Assembly: GCA_905182985.1 (NCBI GenBank)
Contig: CAJJDN010000060.1
Coordinates: forward strand, 315,481-379,480
DNA: 64,000 nt
Direction: 5' to 3'
Source of the DNA: Paramecium sonneborni
Taxonomy: Eukaryota > Ciliophora > Oligohymenophorea > Peniculida > Parameciidae
The translations under genes and the position numbers were made by a program. The notes beneath the pieces are model-generated. The model had not been told where the DNA came from, did no database searches, and was given only the letters and a program-made list of their open reading frames with translations. The first letter of the stretch is position 1. The number at the start of each line of letters is the position of its first letter. Below are positions 38,064 to 50,770 of the stretch, in pieces.

Positions 38064-41000
38064 TCATTTTTGTAGATTTTACATTTCTTAAAGATTAGTA
38101 GGAATTTGAATTTGGATAGCTTATTGGTTTTATTATTATTAATTTTCTAAATGATCTTAGATAGCAAAGTTGTTGAAGATTTATTCTATTGAAGCTTGTT
38201 TAATGGAATACTGAGAAATTCTTAAAGGTTTTTTCTATAAATATATAAAATAATAATTACATTTTTTTCAAAGCCATCGAATAAACCTCCAACAGTAACT
38301 TGTCCCATAAGTCGGAATCTATAAAATGTTTAAAAGTGTTCTATAATTTCAAATTAACCATAAGATCTAATAATGAAATCCATGAGAACTTTACCCATTC
38401 CTTCAATGATAATAAATTCTGCTAAAGTTTCAATTGCAAGACCATTTAGTTTTCTTAAATCATTATAAATATGAGAGCCTGCACCTCTCATATTAATTTC
38501 TTGTTCTAGATTAGTTTATCCTAATTATCTTAGAATTTCAAATGATTATTGTTAATCTAGTCTAGAACCTGGAGATGATTACATTTTGGATATCAATCCT
38601 ACAATTTCATGAGTAGTAGGTTTTTCTAATTTGACTTCAATTTCATAACCTTTTCCAAATTTATTTTTGATATGTTGAACTGATCCTAAGCATCTTAAAT
38701 TACCATTAACTTGAATAGCAATTTTAGTGGATAAAGCTTCAGCTTCTTCCATTGAATGAGTAGTAAGAATAATTGTACTTTATTTTCTTTGAGTAGCAAT
38801 TCTTGATATAACATTCCACATAAATCTTCTAGCTTCAGGATCCATACCAGTTGATGGTTCATCTAAAAATACAATAGGAGGATTTCCAATCATTGCAATA
38901 GCAACAGATAATTTTCTTTTATTTCCTCCAGAAAGTTAACCAGCTTAGATATTTTCAAATCTTTTTAAATCCATTTCTGCAAGTTTTTTTTCAACTAAAT
39001 CTTCTTTCTTGAAATAAGGAATACCTTTAATATCAGAAAATAATTCAATATGTTCTCTTACAGTAATATTATCTAATAAAGCATCAAATTATGGACAATA
39101 ACCAATATTGACTCTAGCAGCTTCTAAATCATTAATAACACTTTTTCCAGCAATATAAGCTTCTCCATATGTAGGTTTTAACTCTCCAGATAATATTTTA
39201 AAAGTAGTAGTTTTACCAGCTCCATTAACTCCAAGTAATCCAAATACCTCTCCTTAATCTATAGCAAAAGAAACTTGATCAACAGCAACTTTATGTTTTC
39301 CTGCACCTAACATAAAAACCTTTCTTAATTTTTTAACAAGAATAGCTTTTTCATTAGGTTTGTAAGTTTCACAAAGTTGGTTTTCTTTAGCAACATCATC
39401 ATCAATAGGTTTTTGAATATAAGGAATACTTTATTCATTTGATCCCAATTTTTATAATTATCCATTGTCTTCAAAATATTCAATAATAAAAACTAGAATG
39501 ATATATAAAACACCAGTAAATGCTAAGAATATAAGATCTGCTCCTGCAACTTCAATATCATATGTACTTTTCATTTCAGTCCATCCCTCAAGAACTTTAT
39601 AAGTAGCTTTTGAACATGAATTGACAATACCATATGCAAAAGAGAAAGATGGTATGAATCTAAAAATCCATTATAATATTTTCGCAACATCTCTGGTTGA
39701 TTATATTAATCTAAGAATATAAACAACTAAACTGATTATAGATCCAACAACTAAATGTAAAAAGAAACTTATAAGCATTGCATTACCCTATTATTTAAAA
39801 ACAAAACTAAATAAATAACAAAAGGGTATTATTGCCCAACCATATAAAAAAAAGATTAGCCAAGAAAATCCATAATTTTCATCTTCAATCATAGCAGTAA
39901 TATCAAATGCTAAAATTAATAAACAAGAAACTATTGATGGTACAATATGTTTTCCAACATCCATTAACCAATTACTAAACCAATAGGCTTTAACTGATAC
40001 ACCAGAAACCAATTGTTAATGTTTTAAATTTATTTCTCTTTCTTTTACAATATATGATATGATTGATGCAGGAATAAATGCCATTCCCATTGAAAATACT
40101 AAAGCAGCTAAAAATCCAGATACTAAACTTTGACCTTACAATTCTTCATATGTTCTTTTTAGTGGATAATTTGTTACATTTATACCATAGTCATCTCCTT
40201 TTTATTATTTAAGTATTGCTTAATTAATCTGATTTAGCATAACTAATGGACCTTCTCTGAAAATAGAGTTAATGAACATATAATATTAGAAATCATTATT
40301 TGTATTTGATGTTAAATAATACCAACCTATATTTGTTCTTAAATCAGATGTATCAAAATAATTTTGATCTATTTTTTCTAAGTTATTCATTGTTGCATCT
40401 CCAAATACTTATTATTTCTCATCATAAACTTAAATTTAAATATTCTTAAATAAATCTTGATCATTTATGCCTCCCCATAAATAGGTAATATCAGTTGAAT
40501 AACATTTAGAAGGTGGTGTTAATAAAACAATTTCTGGTTCAGTGATAAATTCAATAGTCATTAAAATCAAACCTAATAAAACTACTAAACAAGGCAATAA
40601 TATTTCACAACACAAACTTCTAATATCTCTTTTAAAATAGCGAGATCTTTTTATAATCAATGCTAAAGTGTGATTGAAAAACAATTAAATAGAACTTATT
40701 ATTCTAATCTAATTGATATCAAAATCATCTATCTACATAGCTGCCTTATTTTAATCCTCCTTCTCCATATATTCATTAACTTAATGATGACCTGCTCCTA
40801 TTTGAGCCACTTTTAAAAATACCTCTTCTAATGTTGTAATACTAATTCCATAACTTTAAATGTGTAGGTTTTTAAGATTTTTGTCTAATTCAGCAAAGAG
40901 TTAAGGAAATTTCTAAATTGCTTACAAAGGTAATTACAATAGAATCTCTGCTGATACTTTTGAAATAAGTACAGCTTCAGGACATACCTTTTAAATTAAT

Positions 41001-43493
41001 TCAATTATTGGATCTGATTCTGCTAAAGTACTCTCTTTTACAATTGTTAAATTATACCCATTTCCAAATTAATTTTTTAAAAAGACACTGCTTCCTGAAC
41101 ATTATAATTTACCTTCACCCATTATACCTATTCTATCTCCTAAGAAATCTGCTTCATCCATAAAATGAGTTGTTAATACTATTATTCTATCTTCTTTATA
41201 ATTTTTCAACATTTCCCATATGTATCTTCTTGCACTTGTATCCATACCTGATGTTGGTTCATCTAAATAAATTAATTTAGAATTTCCTATAAATGCAATA
41301 GCCACTGATAATCTTCTCTTTTATCCTCCTGATAAATTCTTACTTAAATAATCTGTTTTTTCTAATAAATCTACATCTTCAATCATTCTTCTTACAGCTA
41401 CTGGAATCTCTTCAGGTTTCATTCCCTTAAATGTAGCAAACATTTCTAAATGCTCTTTAACTGTTAAATTGTCAAATAATATATCATGTTATGGACATAC
41501 TCCCATAAATGATCTAATCTCTTCAATTTATGTTTCAACATCTAATCCAAAAACTGTTGCTTATCCTTCAGTAATATCTAATAATCCAGTTAACATTGAA
41601 ATAGTAGTTGTTTTACCTGCTCCATTATGTCCAAGTAATGCATAAATCTATCCAACATACATTGTTAAATTAACATTACTTACAGCCTATTTACCACTTG
41701 GATATATTTTAGTTAAATTTTATATTTATAAAACTTCCCTCCTTGTTTCTTAATCTTTCAATGCTTATTCCACTTCTTCAAATCTTTCTTAATAAATTTA
41801 TGATGACTTTTTTCTTTAAAGTTCTTAATTTCTATGTGGTTTATTAAAATAAGGAATACAAAACAAAGGATGTAATTTCTTTCCCCATTCATTTGGAAAT
41901 ACAAGATCTAAATAAATTGACATAATCAAATAAAAGAATATATTAAGTATATGCATAGATAATGCCATATTTACAGCATAATTTTCAACCTTTGTTCCTA
42001 TAGTAGACATTGATACTCCTCTTCCTTAAGTTTCAAATAAAATCATAACATCAAAAGCAAATGACATTCCAGCATGACTAGATATTGATGCACCCCAATA
42101 AGTTGCTTCGGGTACTAAATTTTATCCACTTCCAACTAAACTTATTACCATGTACATTAATAAATACCAAACTATTGCTACAATTAATCCAAATAAGGCT
42201 CTAGTAAAAAATACTCTAAATTTAATAAATTTAAATACGTTATAAACATTGATTAAAATATTAAAACCATACAAAAAAGCCAATAATTAATGAATAATAC
42301 AAATCCATCAGTGTTTTTAAAAACCATTCCTTTAAGCAAAATAGTTGCTATTATAGATATTATGGTGTAAATGATAAAATATTAAATTATCCAAGAAAGA
42401 TAAAAAGATGTATTATATAAACCCATCATTTTCATTCCTTCTCTCAACTTTTTCTCTTTCTCATAAATAATAGCATAAGTCATTCTTAAATATATAATCA
42501 TCAATGGTAATATTAAATATATACCAAATCCTCCTCTTAAAAATTCAGCAAAACTATCTACAACTCCTTCTCTTCTACGAACTTTAATAATTATATAACA
42601 ATATACTAAAAGTGTAAGTTGGAGTGATCTTAGCATCTGATGCAACTTCTCTCCTTATAATAATATTATCAATAAAGTTTTAAACAGTTAACATTCCAGA
42701 TTTTAAATATGTTTCAGATTTTTTCAAATCTTCATATTTAATAGGATCGATGTCTACATTTTCTGTAGGAGGTATTTCATTGTTAACCCTACCACTTGAG
42801 TTGAATCTTAATTAATAATCATAAACATTTGTATTAGATTCATTAAACATAACACCAAAGCAAATTCTTGGATAATTAGGATCTCCATAATTAGATGATG
42901 ATGTATAATTATCCAATTCTTAACTATTCTTAAATATCTTAACATTATAGTGATAATACTCTATAAATAAATAATAAAGTCTTACTTGTAAATATTTCTG
43001 TAAGTTCTTATACTATAGGATGATCAGCACTTGGACCCAATGCTACATCACCATTTCTCCAATATCTCTTCTAATCTTATCTATAATTATCTAAACAGTT
43101 CCTAAAATAACCTTCTTATATTACTTCATCGTTGGTAACACACCAAGTCTTGTTGTTGTATTCAATTTCTTTAAATTACTTGATATATCAAGATTAGGAT
43201 CTCTTAGACCATATTAAATTAAATTCTTCTCTATTATTTATTCGTCTATGTAAGGTTATAGTTGAATCAAAAATTCAGGACCTTTCCAACCCTTCAAATT
43301 ATTAGGATCATAAAAATTAGCTTCTTAAACATCTTCTTTTTCAACAGCAGACCTTACATGAATTTAAGAATTACCTTATTCCTCCTAATGCAAGAATTAA
43401 AAATAATGGTATAATCAATTCAAGTGAAGAGCAGAACCAACTTCTCTTCCATAAAATCCAGTTTTTTCTTAATAATGCTGATAAGTGACCCAT
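38064..43493 (-). CDS. ABC transporter, subfamily A
   Basis: A 1761-residue full-length ABCA transporter with six introns of 22-26 nt. Order: first helix ([14 protein letters not shown]), large extracytosolic loop, membrane helices, then NBD1 near 41000-41800 (Walker [12 protein letters not shown], signature LSGGQKRRLS, Walker [13 protein letters not shown]). Membrane domain 2 begins [19 protein letters not shown] and is followed by NBD2 near 38800-39330 (Walker [12 protein letters not shown], signature [10 protein letters not shown], Walker [13 protein letters not shown]). The tail has the family's conserved [22 protein letters not shown] proteins move lipids across membranes; the substrate is unknown. 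A 23-nt intron (GTATTTAAATTTATTAAATTTAG) in membrane domain 1 is essential for the frame. Several ORF pieces visible in the standard code are exons of this one gene. Confidence 0.95.
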
Positions 43494-44091
43494 AAAAATA
43501 GTTTTTCTTTTATTTTATTTTTATTGAAAATTCAAGAATTTCCGAGAGTTCTTAAACCTCAAAAAATTTATTAATTAAACTATCACTCAATTATATATTA
43601 TCCGATATATTCTGATTCACTTTCTATTGAAAAACTAAGATTGAAGTGATTGATTAATGCAAATTCATATATTTCGCATTTTTAATAAACAATCACATAA
43701 TATCTTGTTATTATCAATTCTTATCCCAAAACAACAATAGTTATTATTTATTTCACTTTTTTTACATATACTATATTTTAGATCAACCAACTCAAAAGCA
43801 CTCTCTTTAAAAATTTATTTTTTTTAGATTTTCTAAATAGTTTCTAGAAAATTTTTTACAATATCTCTAATCATCATTAAAAATTAATCTATGTAAATGC
43901 TTTATTTTTATTCAAACTAAATCAAAATCTCCAAATCTATAGAAAACTTAAATAAAATAACAGAAACTATAGATCTAGAACCAAATTTCAATAATTTATA
44001 CATTTAATATAAATTGAATCTCACAAACTTATTATTATTTTCTCTTATTATCTAAGGAATAAGATTTTCCTCAATCTGACTTTTAACTTGA
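43494..44091. promoter_or_regulatory. Divergent spacer (ABCA / unknown gene)
   Basis: 598 bp between two 5' ends, uniformly AT-rich with T runs. No ORF with protein-like composition, RNA gene or known element was recognised. It holds both promoters. Confidence 0.45.
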
Positions 44092-45003
44092 ATGGCTTTC
44101 ATTCAGAAACCCAATGAATTTCAAAATAAATTAAAAAATATAATAAATATAATGGATGAAAGATTAAAGAGGTTTGATGTATTTGGGTTATCAAGAAATA
44201 AATAATCATAAAAACAATTGGATTCAACAAGAAGATTAGATGATAGAAGTTTTTTATAATTAAAATAATATAAGCATGAATTCATAAGAACTCCTTCTAA
44301 TTCTAATACATGTTAAACGCAAATGAAAAAACTTAGGCTAAAATAAAAGCCATAAATTAATCAAAACTAAATATTGTCTTATTCATTATCAATATAAAAT
44401 ATTGAATAATTACCAAATAGATCTTTAGATCCGAAAGTAATCAAAATAATACTTCCAAATCATAAAAAGAACACTCAATCTCAAAAAGATGGATTAACTA
44501 CGACCAGAAATCATTATAACAATTATTTTGCTCATCAAGATAAAAGCGAAAACAGAGTATATTAATATTTATATTTCTTTAGGCATCATTTCCTACAATA
44601 AAGTTTAAAAATAAGGTTGTCAAATCATAATTTGAAGCTAATTTACAATTCTATAAAAAATAACAGAGCATTCCTATATAAGTGAAGCTAGCAAATCAGG
44701 ATAACATCAAGAGGGAATTTGAATCAATAAGAAATAGGTATGTTAAAAGTAGAACTGAACTTGAAAATAATGCTGATCAAAATAAACCTTTTCTCTCAAC
44801 TTAAAAGTCAAAGTTTCATTTGTCTCAACAAAGAAGTTATAATTAAAAACAAATTACAATAAATAATAATTCAGTTGAGTAAGATACTCTTAAAATATAT
44901 TAGATCTTAAACAAACTTAGACCTTGAATATCTAGAAGACTTTTAGAAATATCATAAAAAAAATATTGATCAACTTAGAGATGAAGTAATTCAAAATTCC
45001 TGA
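44092..45003 (+). CDS. Hypothetical basic protein
   Basis: A 286-residue protein with two introns (26 nt GTATATTAATATTTATATTTCTTTAG, 25 nt GTAAGATACTCTTAAAATATATTAG). It is Gln/Asn/Ser/Lys-rich throughout, with a short helix-prone stretch near the N-terminus (FQNKLKNIINIMDERLKRF) and another at the C-terminus (NLDLEYLEDFQKYHKKN). No known domain, signal peptide or membrane segment. Probably largely disordered. It is convergent with the HSF gene, with 149 bp between the stops. Confidence 0.65.
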
Positions 45004-45152
45004 TTTCATCTATACTATATTATGTTCAGTATAAATCCATAATTTTAATTCTCATTAATACAATTTTATTTTTATCTTAAAATATGAGCATCAGCTATAA
45101 TTTTATATAATTTTCTACTAATATTATTGATATAAATAGATTGTAATAAAAA

Positions 45153-46110
45153 TCATTTCAAATTTCCATATAGTTATAATGCTTCTTGATACCATTGTTA
45201 TAGCCATATTAAATAATTTGCTATATTTTATTTTAATTACGTATTTTTTTAATCAATAAGCCCTGTTGATTTTTAATTTTGTTATTCATATTGATAAAAT
45301 GGTATAGGTGTACGAGATCTAACTGAAAGATTATAGCTTCTTTAACTTATTGGATTTTAATCATTATATTCCATATAAATATTGGAAAATTATTCTAATA
45401 TTTATTTGATAAATTCTATTTCTTATTAGTGTTCTTCATCGTTGGGGATTAAATTCATTGCTTTGACTAGATGTAACTATGCAATAAAACAATAATTATC
45501 AATAGTTTGATCGCATTCATAAATTCTCTAATTTATTTTATATTTATTACTTTTTTAAGAAATATAATGATCTATTTAATTTGAGATTATAATTCAATTT
45601 ATTCTGAAAATTATTGGCAAATCATCTTTTATTAGTTTTATAATTTTTTTATAGTGGTTGCTAAGGAATTTTATTCATTAATGTTAACAAGATTATCATC
45701 TTCATGTTCTAATTGTTAAATTTTGAAAGATTTAATTTTATGAGAGCTAACAATATTGATAATATCTTCCCTACTATAATATATTATAGTTACTTTTAGG
45801 TTTTTCGAAAATAAGGATGTTTAAAAACATATATATTTTTTCCGACCCTTTATTTTTAGAATCCATATTGATTTAATTATCTGATTTAAATAATAAGAGG
45901 AGATACCTGGAGAAACTAAGAAAGCTAGATTGTTTGTAATGAACACTTAAGACTGTTTTTACTAATTTATCAATATCATTAATTTAGAAAGCATCTCCAT
46001 CTTCATTCCAATGGATTACATCAGTGTTTTGATTCTAAATAAAGATTAATAGTTACTTCCAAAATATTATAGAGTTTAGTAATAAACTTTGGAGATTTCT
46101 TTTAAATCAT
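45153..46110 (-). CDS. HSF: Heat shock transcription factor family protein
   Basis: A 288-residue protein from five exons (introns of 22, 26, 20 and 23 nt). The HSF DNA-binding domain starts at residue ~6: KSPKFITKLYNILEN, then DVIHWNEDGDAFQI, the recognition helix FLSFSRQLNQYGFQKQRVG, and YVFKHPYFRKTQ. The usual FVRQLN is FSRQLN here. A Gln/Leu-rich heptad region (about 135-190) fits the trimerisation coiled coil, followed by a polar tail. HSFs bind inverted nGAAn repeats and induce chaperone genes. The start is the ATG at plus 46108-46110, which gives a short N-terminus typical of ciliate HSFs. Confidence 0.93.
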
Positions 46111-46184
46111 TGAAAGAATAAATATTATTGAAAAAAAATAGATGAATATTAAGTTTTCTTTTTATATGTAATTAATATGATCTC

Positions 46185-48420
46185 TCATTAAATATTTTAG
46201 GGTCTAGTTTCTAATCCAAAACCTTCTTCAAAAAGTGGATCTTCAATTTATGGTACTTCATTTTAATAAATAGGATAGTTTGAGATCTATTACATATTTC
46301 TCATCCATGGAACAGGAAGTGTATTAAGTTTACCTTAAGCTTTAAATAAATATTCTCCAAAAAGTGCTTATACAACAGCTTCACCACCAGCAGTTCCTGG
46401 CCACCAAGCTGCTACAAATGCTGAACTCACTTAAAGTGGATTAGTAATAATCATAGGTCTACCACTGAATAACACTGTAACAACTGGAATATCTACATCT
46501 TTTTATCTTACAATATTGATTATCTTAAATATACAATCTAATAAATACTTATTTTTCAAAATCCCCAAGATTCATTTCCAATGAAGTAGGTTATTCATCT
46601 GGTAAATATTGATTAATCCAATTATTATAAATACATCCATATTTATCTTGATTCTTGCAATATTCACAATCAATATCTCCCATAAATTCAGCATATGGAT
46701 TCTCAGCTAAAGTATTTATAATTAATGTATTTTCTCTATTAAATTAATCTTAATTATTTATAATATAATTCCTGAAATTATTTCGTTGCTCATTTATCAA
46801 CAATAAATTTTAAGGATCAGAATATTTAACATAATAAATATTAGCAGAGTTGAATCTACTTTTTATTGCATCCAATATTGATGTAGCCTTAGATGATACT
46901 TTTAAATCATTTTCCCAATAATCATTTCCATTATATCCTTACCATCTTATTGTCCAACCACCATTCTAAGCCCCAATATTATCAAAGTCTTAAAATATTC
47001 TCTTAAATTCGCCTTTAAATGACCAAAATCTTTCTCCTAATAAAATTACATTAGTAATCTTATATTTATTAATTGGTAATAAATTTTATTTATTTTTCAA
47101 TAAAACTAATGATTCTTTTGCTGATCTTAAAGCATCATAATATTCTGCATCATTATCATCTTTAGATTTCTACTCTTATTAAACATTTTCTTCTTCTTTC
47201 TTTTCTTAAGTATAATTATATTTCTTTGCCAATGTTTCAGGTACATTAATTAGATTCATAGCTAATTTAACAGCTAAAATTCTTTTGACTGCATCATTTA
47301 ATCTTTCATTTGGAATTCTACCTTATGCTATGATTGTATTCATAACTTATTCATACCATCCAACATTACCATCAACCATTTACATATCCATTCCTGAATT
47401 AAATGATATAGTATATGCATCTTCAATTGTCATTTTAGTATGTGTTGTAGGTAAACCTTAATATGCAACTTTTATAGCAGCATTATAATCACTAATTATA
47501 AATCCATCAAATTTATATTTTTATTTCAAATCTACATTAATTAAATCGCTAATGCTCATAGGTAATTCATTTATAGCACTATAACTAACCATAATAGTTC
47601 CTGTATTAGCCTCTAAAGCACCAATATATCCTTAAACATTATTATTATAAAAAACATCAAAATTTTCAACTCTGCAATTACCTTCATCATATCCATTAAA
47701 TGTTGCACCATCACCAAAATAATGTTTAGTTGATCCCAACACTCCATTTATTTTCTATCCATCATCGTCCTATAATTCTTTTATATACGCTCTACCTATT
47801 TCTTTTATAAATTTAGGATCAGCTCCTTGAGTTTCATAAAATCTACCCCACTTTGGATTATGAGATACTGCTACAGTTGGAGCAAATGCAAAATTAAAAC
47901 CACAATCTAAAATACTTTACTTAGTCCAATAAGCAGCCTTTATATAATTTTCTACATTGTGACTTGCAGCCAAACCTATATTATGAGGAAATAGAACTGC
48001 TCCTACAGAATGTTAGTTTCCATGTACTGCATCTGTACCCAATAATAAATTTATTTAGGTTTCCCCATGTCCTGGAACATTTACTATCACTTTTTATTTC
48101 AAGCTTCTTTATGCTACATCCCTCCAATTTGCATTTGTGGCAGCAAAACAATTATCTGAGACTATTATATTTCCTCTACCATCTGGACATCCATTACCAC
48201 CTACTAATATTGAACCCAAAAAATGTTAAGATATTTATTCATAATGAGTATTACCTTATTCATCATTAAAACTTGTAATATCAACTTACAATGTTTGTCC
48301 TATTTTTTACTATAAAGTCATTGCACTTACTATCTCATCGGCTAATGGATAATATTATTCAAATAATCCAACCCCATTAGCTAAGATCAAAAATGATACA
48401 AAAACAACTTAGTTAATCAT
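46185..48420 (-). CDS. Secreted glycoside hydrolase family 3 (beta-glucosidase type)
   Basis: A 736-residue protein with one 25-nt intron (GTATTTATTAGATTGTATATTTAAG). The signal peptide MINQVVFVSFLILANG indicates secretion or lysosomal delivery. GH3 motifs in order: MTLQQKIGQTLQVDI; LLLGTDAVHGNQHSVGAVLF; AFAPTVAVSHNPKWGRFYE; STKHYFGDGAT with the KH pair; and GFIISDYNAAIKVA with the nucleophile Asp. The C-terminal domain has ESLVLLKNKQNLLPI and VLFSGRPMIITNP. This order and length fit bacterial-type beta-glucosidase/cellodextrinases; many ciliate GH3s act in food vacuoles. The exact substrate is not deducible. A Glu-rich insertion (KEENVQQEQKSKDDND) precedes the second domain. Confidence 0.93.
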
Positions 48421-48476
48421 TAATTTATTTATTACATCATATATAAATTAAATTTTAAGAATTGAAAAATTCCTCA

Positions 48477-50318
48477 TCATATTAAACCAAAGCAGAACTA
48501 AAATTAACATTCATATCTTACATCTCTCTATTTAAGCTTCATATTATTAATTGATTGAACTTAAGCCTTATATTTTCTACCATCTATTTATAATCTCCCT
48601 ATCTCCTATAATTCTTTTTGCTATTTCTCAATAAACTACTATAACTTTTTTTATTGTTAATTCTAAATCTCTTGAACTTTTATTGGCTATTAAGTTTTTT
48701 CTTCGCTCATCATTATTACTCCTACCATATAATCATTTAGTTTTTTTCTCAAATTTAAATTATCCTATAAAATATCTAAAATTTTTGATAAAATTTCATA
48801 ACTTTCATCACTAGAATTTATTTTAAATCCCAATAATTCATTTTTTATGTATGATAATTTCTCATTACTTTATTTTATAATATTAGCCATTCCAGATAAT
48901 TAATTTGTTTTTTTGGCTATTTCAGCTATGTTACAATCGCACATTTCTCTAAAAAAATGAGTAATTTTTTCCATGAATTTCTCTAAATCAACTTTATTTT
49001 GTTCTAAAAACTTCTTTTTTAATGTGATTTTTCTATCAGTTTCAACAATTTTTAATAAGGATATAAGATTTTATAAATCCTTTGCTTTTTCTCTTTATTT
49101 ACCTAATTCTTCTTATTTTCTTAGCTTAGTTTCTTCTGATTGATTCTACCTTTTTAATAAATTATTTTTAATATTATCATTTGCTTAGAATAATTCTTTA
49201 ATTCTTTTTTATTCTTTAATTTTTAATTCATGTTCAGCTGATTTACCTTAATCACTTCTTTCTAATTTTCTAACTTACATATCAACTTCTTCTCTTTAAT
49301 TATTCAATTCATTTTCTTTTGCAAAAATATCAACTAAATTAATTAAGTCAATATTTTACATAATTATTATTTGATACTTTGTAAATCCTTTTCTAATTAA
49401 AGAATTTCTTCTTCTGTTTATTTAAGAGTATTTTCTTAAGAATTAGATTATCCAGTAGCGGATTGTATTTAAGTTTAGATATTTTTAAGTAATTAATCTT
49501 CTCCCAGAGTTTTTTCAACAATAACTGGTTATTTGGCAGACAAACTATTTTATTCATTTAGTTTTTATTATAGTTTCATGATTTCTTCTTGGGCTTCTTT
49601 TAATTGCATATTGACAATCTAATTTTCTTGTTCTTTAGTAATGTTATCAATATTAAATAAATAACCTAAATTATTTTTACCATAAACTATTTTAACTTCT
49701 CTAGCATTATCCCAAGGAGTTTGAATAACTTATTAAGGAGAAGAATGATCTCCTTCTCCTAATCCAAGTTAATTATTTGAATTATCACCCCAAGCAAATA
49801 GACTTCCCTTTTTAGTTATTGCATATGATGAATCACCTCCAGCATATATTTATACAACAGGTGATTTTTTGAAAAATTCTACTTCTTTAGGTAAAGCAAC
49901 AGGATCTAAATCATTTTATCCAAGTTATCCTGCTTCATTTCTTCCCCAACTATAAACAACACCATTTACATCTAAGGCAAGAATATGATTATTTCCTGAA
50001 CAAATTTACATAATTTTTGTTTGAAATGAAACTAATGCAGGTCTTGATGCTTCGGCTTAAGTAGCACATGTTCTACCTAGTTCTTCACAATTATTTCCCC
50101 AAGAATATACTTATCCTGATGCTTTTAAAATGATATTTATATATATTGATACTTGATAATAAAAATGAATTTGTAATAGTCGTACACATATTCAAAATAT
50201 AAACTCCTTTAGGACAAAGATTATAAGGAGCTAAAATACTATTATTATCAGCATTCTCATCATAAAATTTCATTGGTTATGTTTCATAGATCTAAGTTGC
50301 CCCTACTTTATTTGCCAT
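48477..50318 (-). CDS. RCC1-repeat protein with long coiled coil
   Basis: A 594-residue protein with introns of 31 nt (near 50130) and 26 nt. The N-terminal ~190 residues carry RCC1-type beta-propeller repeats: GQVYSWGNNCEELGR, GVVYSWGRNEAGQLGQ, GSLFAWGDNSNNQLGLG. About three to four are visible, too few for a full seven-blade propeller. The remaining ~400 residues are a long coiled coil rich in Glu, Lys and Gln (EEEILQLEKDLQSIKQQ, MQVRKLERSDQGKSAEHELK). RCC1 domains act in Ran exchange and in protein or chromatin binding. Fusion to a coiled coil suggests a scaffold, perhaps cytoskeletal, not a canonical Ran factor. It is divergent from the CCT gene, with 68 bp between start codons. Confidence 0.87.
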
Positions 50319-50386
50319 AATAATAAAGTATTTTAATAATAATAATTGTAAATTACATTTTGTAATTTTAATTCAGATAAATAATT

Positions 50387-50716
50387 ATGAACGAAACCAA
50401 TAATAGTGATCCCTTCTCTTAGGCTAATATTTAGAAAGCAGATGCATTTTTGGCTTAATTTATTGATATAAAACAACTTCTTCCAATAAAAGAAGGGTTA
50501 ACAAAAGAGATGATAGAATACTTTAATTCATTTAAGATCTCTACTTAGATATAGATTGGACCTTTAACTTATCAAGAGAGATAAAAAAAAATTTAAAAAT
50601 ACAAACAAAAAAAAAATAATCGATAGTTTACTAAAAAGAACCATTACGATTATAGAAGAAAGAAAGCAAATTCTCGCTTAAGAGAGAAAGGAAGATTTAT
50701 TTCTAACAAAAAATGA
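50387..50716 (+). CDS. Small CCT-motif protein
   Basis: An intronless 109-residue protein. The C-terminal 43 residues match the CCT motif (CONSTANS, CO-like, TOC1): QEKIQKYKQKKNNRQFTKK (reading the second Gln from TAA) followed by NHYDYRRKKANSRLREKGRF. They show the basic YxxKxxxRxF core and the RxxxAxxRxRxxGRF ending. In plants CCT motifs mediate nuclear localisation and binding to NF-Y/HAP-type complexes. The N-terminal half is acidic and Gln-rich. Inference: a small transcription cofactor. There is no B-box or response-regulator domain. Confidence 0.8.
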
Positions 50717-50770
50717 ATTTTATAAAAATATATTCATCAATTACCACATTTTAATTAATTTATATATAAA

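Noticed and set aside
42240..42310. Apparent frameshift in membrane domain 1 of the ABCA gene
   Set aside because: A 23-nt intron (GTATTTAAATTTATTAAATTTAG) joins the two frames and gives [14 protein letters not shown], normal for the family.
40436..42645. Several separate short minus-strand ORFs with transporter-like sequence
   Set aside because: They are exon pieces of a single ABCA gene, broken only because TAA and TAG were read as stops.
47964..48269. Plus-strand ORF of 101 codons
   Set aside because: It lies entirely antisense to the GH3 gene and has no motif; it is a shadow frame.
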